A stretch of 64,000 nucleotides of DNA from Isoetes taiwanensis (GCA_021234155.1 JAJEKV010000019.1:5222284-5286283), one strand, 5' to 3'. Positions 23,705-33,113 are shown, counted from the first letter of the stretch. Translations and numbers: made by a program. The notes: generated by a model from the sequence alone, not told the origin.

Positions 23705-25249
23705 TCATTCCTGTTGATGCCGGTAAGATGGATTATCCTCCAGGAACTTTTTCACTTGGGCTGTTCCCACTGAATGGCCCAAGTTCCTAAGGACATTGGC
23801 TGGAGATCCACCTTGCAATGCTCTAGCCAAATCTTCTATTCTCAGCGATTGGGAGGTATAAAGGCTGCATCCTTGCCTTTGCCTGCCGCCTTGTAAGGTA
23901 TGGCGTAGTCGAAGGCGTCGAGTGCTACCGCTCTCTTCACCAGGATTGCATACTTTCGGTGTTAAGGGGTAACCCGCGCATGCGGCGAATCACGAGTGCA
24001 ATCAGCAACAGCGATACTCCTTCCCTCGCCTCACGGGGTGAACTTGCGGTGGATAACCGCTATTCTTCCATCTATCAGCCCGATGGCGGGTAATACCCTA
24101 GTGACTGTCGTTCGCGGGGAGGCGGGTCCTCGACCCTTTCGGTATCCAATTCATTAATGCCTTCCCGAAATCATCAACCTCCACCGTGGTGAGCTCCCCG
24201 TAGTCTCTGTCGACCGAAACCCTCCCCGAGGTTGAATTCACTGTCCCCATCCCTGGGAGGTGTTGCGGACGAGCTTTTGCCGTTAGGATGTTTGAGGTCG
24301 CATAGCGGATCCCCATTTGTTCCCGAAGAGCAAGGAACTCTTCCTCCGTCGGTAGCTTGTTCTCGGCCTTGTCTCGCCTCCATAATGCGCTGATGTTGCT
24401 GTCAGAGGGCTTGGATGTCTGGAGGTAAACTCTCCCGTGTAAGTGTCGGCTTCCCTTACTTGGGGGAAGTCGGACTCTCCTCGACGATGAAGTCGTCCAA
24501 GTCCGTTCTTCGGAGTTGGTGCAGCAACTCTTCAGTGCCTGCACTCCCTTCCCCGCACTCCGGGAGGTTTTGAATGTCGCTTAGGAGCAGAAACTCCTCA
24601 CCTTCGGCGATAATGGGAGCTAGGCTTGTGATGCCTAACCCGGGGGTGGCGCGACTGAGAGTCTGCCGGCTTCTTCGAAGTCTTGCCACTCTGCTCTCGC
24701 TTGTCGCCGCTCTTCCGGCTGGTCGAGCTCGACATAGTCTTCCTCTTCCTCGATTCTGTTCATCCGGAGTCTTCTTCCTTCCCTTCTGCTCCTCCTCATC
24801 ATACCGTAAGGAGCCGTTCTTTTGCTATGGCTAATGGGTCCACGTCCATGGGGGAATGGAGGTTTCCCCACAGTGTTCTCGACGCGGTGTGTGAGAAAGA
24901 TTGCCAGAGGCGGTGTTGAAAGAAAGTACTTGGTCCTGTTGGATCGAGACCATTGGCTCGGTGTGCGGTGCGCTTTGTTTGTGAGGTATTTGGCGATGTT
25001 CGGGACATCGTCCAATCTTTACCCTGGAGGGGCGTCTAGGAACAAAATATCCTACACAAGGGGAGTTGCACTAGCGGCTGGTTCTACCCTAGCTTGGAAC
25101 TCAATCAAGACTCTACTATAAGCCGGGGTTGCGTGCAAGGTTGCTTGGGCGTCTACCTCTTTCACGAAGATCCGGAAGATTTGGTCGGCGTCGGCCTCGA
25201 AGACGAAAGGGGCCGGCGCTGTACCATCTCTGGAAATCGAAGTTGCCAT
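23705..25249 (-). pseudogene. Element gene 2, unknown protein, about 515 codons
   Basis: It starts with MATSISRDGTAPAPF and is traced in pieces. 25249-24635 is one frame, broken by a TAG (near 25052) and a TAA (near 25015), ending RRQARAEWQDFEEAGRL. 24689-24456 has PIIAEGEEFLLLSDIQNLPE. 24544-24098 has RRDKAENKLPTEEEF and SVDRDYGELTTVEVDDF. The last piece ends LRIEDLARALQGGSPANV and EDNPSYRHQQE, with TGA at 23705-23707. Acidic and helix-rich; no domain recognised. The first 60 residues have a helix pattern for which I considered an H2B-like fold, but I cannot support it. It has its own TATA box and hairpin pair upstream, parallel to gene 1. Confidence 0.55.
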
Positions 25250-25365
25250 TGATTAATTGCGGAAAGAGGGGTAACAAACGGTTGCAAGAGCGCCTCGGGG
25301 GAGTTGGGAAATCGGCTAGAAGGGGCAGGAGCAGATTTGTAGGGTGCTATCCGAGAAATGAGGGG

Positions 25366-25376
25366 TCTATTTATAG
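25366..25376 (-). promoter_or_regulatory. TATA box of element gene 2
   Basis: Minus-strand CTATAAATAGA lies about 117 bp upstream of the gene 2 ATG (25249). It is followed by ACCCCTCATTT and TCGG and preceded by a telobox-like TTAGGGTTT, features of plant Pol II promoters. The gene 1 promoter has the same TATA box and the same ACCCCTCATTT downstream block. Confidence 0.65.
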
Positions 25377-25568
25377 AAAAAAAAAAAGGAAACCCTAATT
25401 TTGGATGACTTGAAAATTTCCTAGGATTGGGTAATTCTAACTTATCTGAGGTCAAAATAGGAGTTTGAGGACTATATGAGATGCTTAAACAAGGCTAGGT
25501 TACCTAAAAGATGCTATGCAGTAGGTTGAAGGTGACTTTGACAAGTCCTGGTGAAGAAATGGTAAGAG

Positions 25569-25835
25569 GTCTCACAGCTTGCGCCTCGCTTCAAAACTAA
25601 CTTTTTGTTTTGCGACCAGGCGCGAGCTGTGAGACATCAGTCTCATTTCGATCAAAGGTGTCCAATTTGGGTAAACTAATGGTGTAAGGTTGATGGGCTC
25701 ATCAAATTAGGCAGAATCGACCCCTTATTTGGTCAATTTGGAGCTGTTTTGGCCAAGTTTGGGCGAGGTCTCACGGCTTAGCGCCTCGCTTCAATACTAA
25801 CTTTTGTTTTATGCGACCCGGTAGCGGTATGAGAC
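25569..25835 (-). promoter_or_regulatory. Hairpin pair upstream of gene 2
   Basis: Two inverted repeats of about 67 nt (25569-25635 and 25768-25835), 199 bp apart. The first has arms GTCTCACAGCTTGCGCCT and AGGCGCGAGCTGTGAGAC, an 18-bp stem with one G-T pair around a T-rich loop. The second is a decayed version (GTCTCACGGCTTAGCGCC...TATGAGAC). The same pair stands upstream of gene 1. Confidence 0.75.
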
Positions 25836-25983
25836 ATCATGTCTCTCGGCTTGCAAATGTCCTATTTCACTGAAATAAAAGCTAAAACTTATTAATTTGC
25901 TCTAATTAACCAAGTTTATGTCATCAAGGTACACAAAATTGCTCTATATTACAAAATTTTTTAATTATTTACAACAAAAGTTT

Positions 25984-27231
25984 CTAAGGGCGTTCTCCCT
26001 TAATGCGGGTCGCAAGACTCATGTCTTGTCGCATTAAGGTTACCCGCTTGGCGTGGATAGTGCAGGCTGTTGAATCTTCAAAATGTTGCACTATCTTTGC
26101 CTCAGCCGCCTCTTGCATTGCTAGCAGCGCTTCGTCCGTGACTCTAAAGTCTGTTCTGTAGGCCTGCATCACTTCACGCACCAACCGAGCGAAGGGGGCA
26201 CGGGGAATTAGGAGACCAAGCTGCTTACTGGAAGTGTCTAATCTCCTTAACGCTCTTCTCTCCACCTCCTTCCTATCGACTTTCTTCACGGGTGGCGGCT
26301 TGGGAACCTTGGGCTTCCGGTGGTGGCGGCCTTAAGGTTTCTTTGCCGTTGGTCGCCCTCCCTCGATGAACTTAACCCTGTTTTCTTCATAGTATTTGTT
26401 GTAGGCCTCCCATTTCTTCATGTAGGCCTCGTGCTCTCTCATCTTCCTCTCGTAAATCTTCACCCTGTCGGTGACGTAGGCTTCCCGGGCAGGTCGTGGT
26501 TGCTTCTTTCTATCCCATGCCGGGTACTCAGGGGGCTTCTGCACTTGGTCCTGCTGGGGTTGCTCAGGTGCCGGCTGCTCAGGTACTTCCTGCTCGTCGC
26601 CTGGGTGCTTGGAAGAGCTTCCACCTGCAGCATTAGAGTTGAAGTCCTCCTCAGAAGAGTCGTCGGAGGGGTTTGGGGGTTCGTCAGGTTGCCGCTCCTT
26701 GATGATAATGTTGGGGTTCGGCCTCTTCCTTGGCGGGCAGTCCTTCGTTCTCCTTATGCCAGCCACGAACTTCCCTTTCGCTTTCTTCTTTTCTTCTGCT
26801 GCCTTTTGTTCCTCTTCCTTCCTTTTCCTCTTTTTGTCTTCCCTTCTCTTCTGCCGGCGCTCGTACTTTCTGATGAACCTTCTAAGGTCTGCTACCTCCG
26901 CTGGCTCCAGACCTGTCACTTGCTCATCCTGCTCGAGGATCTCTGTGGGTCGCGTCCCAGATAGTGCCTTGTTCCTGCTGCGGATCTCCCGCTCTATTCC
27001 TTCATACACCTCCCTCGTCTCCTCGTCCATGGAGTTGGTGATGTGGCCTCGTCTGCTACGCTGTTTGGTTGAAGCCCTCAATCGGATCGGACGTGTCTTG
27101 CTCCTCGTCCGAAGGCGAGCGTCCCCTCTCGCGAGCCTCTCCGCGAAGCATCTTCCGAATGATCTCGCCTCGGTGGCGCTGGTGGCTTCGCTGGGCGGCG
27201 CTTCCCTTCTGATCTGTTTGGTTCGGGCCAT
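25984..27231 (-). CDS. Histone H3-like protein encoded by the retrotransposon
   Basis: A single frame of 416 codons, with one TAA at 26332-26334 between codons 299 and 301. The start is fixed by MARTKQ, identical to the H3 N-terminus (R2, T3, K4). Residues 7 to about 325 replace the normal tail: a basic region, a Lys/Glu tract (residues about 143-175), a proline/acidic linker and a Tyr/Lys-rich helix. The last about 90 residues are an H3 fold: alpha-N (RRALRRLD), alpha-1 ([15 protein letters not shown]), loop 1 (YRTDFRVT), alpha-2 ([20 protein letters not shown]), CTIHAKRVT, alpha-3 ([12 protein letters not shown], stop). K9/K27 ARKS motifs are missing. IP-APF and EALLA-QEAAE resemble plant CENH3, whereas loop 1 length and the GER end are canonical. 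It would be expected to enter nucleosomes. The TAA may be real, read through, or a consensus error. Confidence 0.9.
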
Positions 27232-27329
27232 GCTTCACGGATCGTCAATCGGATAAAAGCGTAGAGATCGCCTAAGTTGGGAAGAAGCGGTTTCTAGGGC
27301 TTGGACCGAAAAAAATGAGGGGTTCTACA

Positions 27330-27340
27330 TCTATTTATAG
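27330..27340 (-). promoter_or_regulatory. TATA box of the histone H3-like gene
   Basis: Minus-strand CTATAAATAGA lies about 100 bp upstream of the gene 1 ATG (27231) and is followed by ACCCCTCATTT and TTTTCGG, as in the gene 2 promoter. It lies about 570 bp inside the 5' LTR border, so transcription from it would give a subgenomic mRNA separate from the LTR transcript. Confidence 0.65.
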
Positions 27341-27442
27341 CTTGGGGAATTTTTAGGTCAAAACTCAAGTTGCTCTGTTTAACATGCTAAGGCACCAACT
27401 TATCTAAAACTTATACTTATTTCAGACTTTTTCTACCTATTG

Positions 27443-27701
27443 GTCTCACAGCTTGCGCCTCGTTCCAATACTAATGTTTAGTTTTGCAACCAGGCGCGAG
27501 CTGTGAGATCTCATACATTTCTAGGGTTTTTAGATAATCAAAACATGCTATTCTAACTAATTCCTACCTTAGAATTAGCCTTACCACATTATTTTTCTCA
27601 AATTCATCATGTTTTGGTGTTCTTGGCTCGATGTCTCACAAACTTAGCCTAAACTTCAAAACAAAAAATTTAGTTCTGCGACCAGGTAGCGAAAGTGAGA
27701 C
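27443..27701 (-). promoter_or_regulatory. Hairpin pair upstream of the histone H3-like gene
   Basis: Two inverted repeats (27443-27509 and 27633-27701), 190 bp apart. The first is nearly identical to the 25569 hairpin (GTCTCACAGCTTGCGCCT with its complement). The second is diverged (GTCTCACAAACTTAGCCT...AAAGTGAGAC) but can still pair. They lie between the PBS and the TATA box. They could be paired binding sites or RNA structures in the full-length transcript. Confidence 0.75.
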
Positions 27702-27893
27702 CACCTCACTTGGAAAATTTTGGCTCATTCTTTTTAATCTTGTTAAATTCCAATTCACTTAATTGTTACTAGCTTAGCATAAACTACAAAGGTGAGAGAA
27801 AAAATTTTCCCACTTTTCGAGGCTTGAGGATCCTATCAAGTTAGTACTACTGGGAACATGGTCAGTGCTTTGCTCTTGGTCTCCAAGAACATT

Positions 27894-27905
27894 GCTCTGA
27901 TACCA
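27894..27905 (-). other. Gypsy primer-binding site
   Basis: Minus-strand TGGTATCAGAGC, complementary to initiator-Met tRNA, one base from the 5' LTR end at 27907. Confidence 0.93.
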
Positions 27906-27906
27906 C

Positions 27907-29481
27907 TGTGACGTCCCCTACTATTATCACGGTGCACTCACCGTATACAAACAGGAGTTCTTCCCCACACCAGCTCCATCGTCGATCTGGGGGCCCTCCA
28001 CATATCAATCGCACTCGTAACGAGTCCCAATGGGGAAGAGTGAAGGTGTCATTCTACCCGTCTCCCTCGAGGGGCCTACCTACCTAGGCTAAACGGGCGT
28101 AAACATACATGTCGGTAGCACATACATCAACATCCTGTGACCATCTCGAAGGATGGTCCTCCTCATATATCTGCATAGACAAAGATCGGCACATCACATA
28201 GGGGATCCTACCCAAGGCTCGGACTCAAAGGATGGTAGCGGCTTGGGTCTCCGTGAGTTCATTGCATGTAATTCATGGCAATGGATTTGGCTGGCATAAG
28301 AACATGGCAAAGGGTTGTCCACTCCATCCGCCCCTCCTGTGCACACTTTGCGGAGTAGGCTGAAAAGTGTCGGGACCTGACCGTAGCCCCCCGGATGCAT
28401 AGCGAAGGGGCTATTCCCAGGGTCTCATCCTCCCAGCCCGATGGGGCGGTAGGGATCACTCCCTCCGAGATCTACATCTTTGACTCAAGGTGACTAGAGG
28501 GCCACCGCCCGTATTCAGATGAACCCATTGGAAAGTGTACACCACTTCACGGGTGTCGAGCCCATGCCTTACCCGCACTCAGTGGTAAGCCATTGGACCT
28601 AGTCACAATGATCCCCGGTAGGCTTTACACACCAGGGGAATCGTTCAGGAGTCAGAACATGAACCTCCTTCTTAGCCAGTCCGGCCCCTTCAACCACAAC
28701 CAGGTGTGGCTCTTGTACACGCAGGCGAATCTACAAAGTGTGCTAGAGAGGCTACTCTAGGAGCATCAACTACAAGCTTTAGGGCCTCTACCCCCCTTCC
28801 CAATACAAGGAGTTCACAGAGATACATCATCCAAATACATCACAGAAGAACTAAAGAACTAGATCTAATCATAGAGTTAGGTTCTTTAGTTAGTGTCCGA
28901 GATCTAAGTTCTAGATAGCTACTATGGGCAATTTAATAGTCTAAACCTACTGATTCTATGACTAGAAGACGGTTTAAGCTATTAAATTGACCAAACTCTG
29001 ATCCTTGAGTGGCTCCTCCTGACTGAGTTCAACCATCCTGCTTGAAATGAATTGATCAGTGGAACCGATGGTGCAATTCGCTTGGGCGGGCGGGGCGGTT
29101 TTGGCTCTGAGGCAGCCAAAACTGAGCTCTAAAACCCTAAGGACGAAAAACTAGCAAGCTAGGGTTTTCCTACCCTAAATAGACATGGGGTTTAGGCTAG
29201 GGTTTCCAATTACCCAATTTGGCATGTGGGATAATTGGAAAGGCCCCACTTGCCTTTAATGGCTAGGTGGCAAAATATGCCAACATGGAAAGGTGTGCCC
29301 TCATTAATGTGCACATGTGCACATTAATAATATATGAACACTCCTAGCAAGTTGCCCCTAGGGCTACTTACCTGGCTATCCGTTGGCGTACACGTCGGTT
29401 GAGTTAGGCGGTAATGCAGCGTGTGGCAAGATCAAAGATAATACGCCCCGGGGACCGTATCTTCTTTGGCCGAACGCCACA
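27907..29481 (-). repeat. Gypsy 5' LTR
   Basis: About 1.57 kb, beginning TGTGACGTCCCC like the left LTR and ending CGCCACA. The last dozens of bases are the most divergent from the left LTR. Homology in the middle is nearly exact apart from clustered CAG/CTG-type changes. Repeat-unit copy B resumes right after it. Confidence 0.9.
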
Positions 29482-32400
29482 CAACAACATCTGCCTCTGT
29501 TTTTACTTGTCTATTGTTGTGGTATCTTTGGCATTGCACAGCAAATGCAACCCAGTTTACTTTGTGTTCCTCAGGTGCAACTATTGATCTAGTGCAATTT
29601 TCAAACGCAAAAGCAAGGGCCAATTGCTTTCTTACTTCTTTGTTGTGACAATTCTTGTAGATTTTTCGGCAGAGTGTTTCCAACTTCTCTTGAAGATGCT
29701 CCTTTGCACAGTGCCATTTTGTCTTTACCTTGTTCAACTTCTTTGTCCAAACAGATTCCCAATCTCGATTCATGACATTATTTTCCAACCAAGTTTCTTC
29801 CTCGTGGGGCTTCACCCCCGAATTGCACCTGACCCTCGATGTTTGTAAAATCATCCGCGCTCCATGCCTCCATCATCAACAGTCAAACACTGGTCTGAGT
29901 TTTGGCGCGCAGGGGAAAAGGAGGGAGAAGGGTGTGAGGGCTTCGACGTCCGCGAGTTTCAACACTTAAAGTGCTTAAACGCTTCGCCAAAAGTTGTACC
30001 CCACTAGCAATTTTACACCCAATTACAGAGGAAGAAACTGATTTGGCATCAGTTGGAGAATCTCCTTCTAAGAATAATTCTAAGCAGGTTTCCTCCAGCA
30101 AACGAGCTCCATCCAAATCAATAACTAAGAAACTAGGATGATTCTAGTGTGTTTCTTTCTGCCTGTTGTACTGATATAATTTCTCTAACAGTTGTTCCTG
30201 CACAGTGCTAGTGTTGTTGGCAAGAAGCTTTTGGTTATTAAGCTAGAAGATTTCCTGTACAAGGTTTTCAAAAAGGCTAAAGCAGTACCTGATGTGGTGG
30301 AAGGTGTCCAACTTCTTCCATCAAGAAAAGAGGTTCTTGCTGTCAGGCCAGGGGCAGTGCAGTTCATGCATTTCATCACCGAACACTTTGCTGTTGGTAT
30401 ATGGTTTTCCAATCACTCAATGATTAGCTGCCTGAGGTCTTTCATTCCTCAGTCCTTAGTGGATAAGTTTCTTTTCAAATGGATGGTGCATCCTTTGAAA
30501 ATGAATAAAGGAACTTCTTGCTACATCAAAAACCTGAGAAAAGTTTATGAGAAATGTCCAGAATTTAGCATGAGGACAACTTTGCTGATTGATCCTTACA
30601 GGTACGTGAATTTTAAGAATAATGCAGATTGCTGCATCACACCAAGGTCCTTCATGCCTGACATAAATGACGGTGATTACATGTTGAAGACTATGGTACC
30701 TTACTTGGAGAAGCTAATAACAGAAGTGAACGTAATTGCTTATGTACAGAGGTCTATGCATTTTCGAAATCAGTATGATGAAAAGAGCACAACGTAATTG
30801 CGTATGTACAAAGGTCTTGTGCATTTTCGAAATTAGTATGATCAAAAGAGCAACCCCCTAATTTCGACCCCTAGTATAAATACTTAGCAGAAACCTAACA
30901 CAAAGTTAGCAATATCCCACATGATATTACAAAATTCGTGCACATATATAAATAGTTTTTTTGCTGCTTCATTGAAGAGTGTGGATAGAGATTTGTTGAA
31001 GGTTTTCCTGGACAAAACCCTCAACCTCAAAGGTATAGGACCTCCAGGTTGCTATAGGCAACCACTCTGTAGAGAATTCTGTAAATACTATGCTCAAGAA
31101 CCCAAATAAATCAGTTTCCCTAAACAGGAAAAAACCAATCACAGCAAAAAACTTGCCCTGGAACAATCTTTGAGAGTTTTTCAATAAATCCAATCCACAA
31201 AGCTAGTAGACAATATGCTTGATTTGTATACCAAAGTCTGTTTGCAAATTCCTTAGGCTTCTTTATGGAATTGAGCTTACTGGCCAAATCAATTTTAAGT
31301 CAATATTCCAATCCGAGAGCTTGTTTTACCAGATCTTGAGATTGAACCTTTTTCCTGGTTTTAGCAACTGATTTAACCTCTAAAGACTCTGCAGACTAAG
31401 TGCATACTCATCACAAGAGCAATTTGCATCTATTTTTGTGGGAAGAAGTGATTTATCAGCTAATACAGTTTTTTGATTCAAGAATGAACAGGCAGATGGT
31501 TTCTAAGGGCATGTTTTAATTTTATTTTTTTTGGTGTTGCTAACTATAGTAACCCTATGATGCAAGAAAACTAATTCAGGTGTTGCCAGTAATCTCTATT
31601 TTCTGTGTTTTATGGACTTTTAGCATAAAGGAATAAGAATTCAAATTGTTAAATGACAATAGTACTTACCAAGGTCAGATTTTCTCTCATTTGATTATCA
31701 CATAGAAGGTAAACATCATTTCCCAAGCTCACAGTCTTGGGCACAGGATCCAAAATAATCATAAGAAGGTAAACAAACACGTTTTTGCATCAAATTCAAA
31801 TAAACTTCATGCAAGGCAGGCCATTCTTCGCTAAATACTTTCAAATCCGGTACTTGGAGTAATTCAGACGTCATAATTTCGCATAGAAGCCGACGACCTT
31901 GTTTCAAAACGTATTCCCCTTTTATTTCCTTATTTCTGGCACATTCTTGGCATCTGAGTTTGTTTAGTTTTGGCTTATGTGTGTTGTGAGGTTTCTTGAA
32001 GCATAAGGATACAAAGAGAGATGTTCAGGCTCATGATTATCAGGTCAGGTCCACCGGAGAGGTCGGATCTTGGCCTGACCTTTTTAGGTCAACAATTTCC
32101 GCGGAGGAACAATATCCCACAGGCCTTCTTCGAAAATTAATCCCAGGACAACGTGGCGTATGGGGATTGGATGAAATCATACCTAGGCCAAGGGTCCATA
32201 AAGAATAATTGCTCTCCATATTTTTCTTTCTAGATGGTATGATCTTGGAGCTTTTGACACGTGGTAAATGTAGAGTATGGGTAAGCAACAAAAAGTGACG
32301 TGGCATGGGATGACTTGGCATGTGGTGATTTGGCAGAATTTTCCTCTAGTCAAAATTTTGTGAGATGAAAGAAGGAATATGATGTGTGAAAGAAAGAATA

Positions 32401-33113
32401 TGATGTGTGATGAGGTGGCTAATTCTTGGTGGGGTAGGTGATGACATGGCATGGTGACATGGCAAAAATCTTTTCTCCTAGTCAACAACTTGTGTGAGAT
32501 GGAAAATGATAGCTGACATGTACGGTGAGGTGGCATTTTTGGTGAGGTGGATGGTGATGTGGCACAATTACATGCACTTTTGGCATGAAATCTTAATAAT
32601 GCTTAGACCAAATTTGCCCAAGTGACTTTGTAATGGGAATGAGTGTTTTTTCCTCCCTTTTGCTTTAGAGAGAGAGTGTACCCTATCAACATGCCAATTC
32701 CAATAGGGATTTAGGGAAATAGTGGGTGTGTGATGGAGTGTGTGTTGTTCTTGACTAGGAGATAGATTAGGCCATTTTGGATTTGGGTAATGGTGAGTAA
32801 AAGGAGGCAATTGGAGTCAAGGAGTTCCTCAAGGTATAGATCATGCCAAAGAACTTGAATGAATATCTTACTTCTTAGGGGGTCTTCCAATCTTGATCTT
32901 GCCATAGAGCTTCCTTATGTTGACCTTGCACTATATTTTGACCTTCAATCCTTCTTTGCAATACTTCAAATGAGAGTCCTTGCTTGGTTCTTCAACTTGA
33001 GGTTGCTTGAATTGTCTTGAGGATGCAGACTTGGTATATGCACACTTCCAGCAAATTGTTAGCCATCAATGAGAAATGTCAATTGCTCTTCTATGCTGCC
33101 AAATTGTGGCAGC
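29482..33113. repeat. 5.65-kb repeat unit copy B, right segment
   Basis: Collinear with about 3425-7003 of copy A. It contains minus-strand captured coding frames (30116-29432, GVKPHEEETWLENN and ALAFAFEN), a plus-strand FCP1/NIF-like frame (30192-30797) and a GT-rich stretch at about 32290-32580. Homology with copy A ends at about 33113 (CCAAATTGTGGCAGC). 30798-33113 otherwise shows no gene that I can support. Confidence 0.78.
30192..30797 (+). pseudogene. FCP1/NIF-like phosphatase domain, captured, active site lost
   Basis: A 201-residue frame resembling the plant FCP1-like (NLI-interacting factor) phosphatase domain: GKKLLVIKLEDFLYKVFKK at the place of the DxDx(T/V) signature, then VRPGAVQFMHFITEHFAVGI, LVDKFLFKWM, and LRKVYEKCPEF followed by TTLLIDPYRY. 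The catalytic DxD is replaced by K-L-E-D, and the later DDS-type motif reads DPY, so phosphatase activity is unlikely. It starts mid-domain, with no upstream exon recognised. An older copy is at 4138-4700. It is probably a host gene fragment carried by the repeat. Confidence 0.6.

Larger units (their letters stand above)
16286..29481 (-). mobile_element. 13.2-kb chromovirus-type gypsy element with a histone H3-like gene
   Basis: Long LTRs (16286-17849 and about 27907-29481) bracket an internal region with PBS TGGTATCAGAGC (27894-27905) and a purine tract GGTGGGGAGAA beside the 3' LTR. In element order (right to left) it holds gene 1 (histone H3-like, 27231-25984), gene 2 (unknown, about 25249-23705), gag (23537-22158), protease, reverse transcriptase, RNase H, integrase and a C-terminal chromodomain. 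Gag-pol order and the chromodomain mark a chromovirus. The two extra genes between 5' LTR and gag are unusual. It sits inside repeat-unit copy B, splitting it at 16285/29482. Flanks are GCTAC on the left and CAACA on the right, so a clean target duplication is not readable. Confidence 0.93.

Noticed and set aside
25052-25249. H2B-like histone fold at the start of element gene 2
   Set aside because: Helix spacing is suggestive, but no diagnostic H2B motif is present; I cannot support it without a profile search.
24574-27256. Long plus-strand frames opposite the two cargo genes (for example 26609-27256 and 26320-26964)
   Set aside because: They are antisense shadows of the minus-strand histone-like gene; composition (Leu/Ser/Phe-rich) reflects the complement of Lys/Glu codons.
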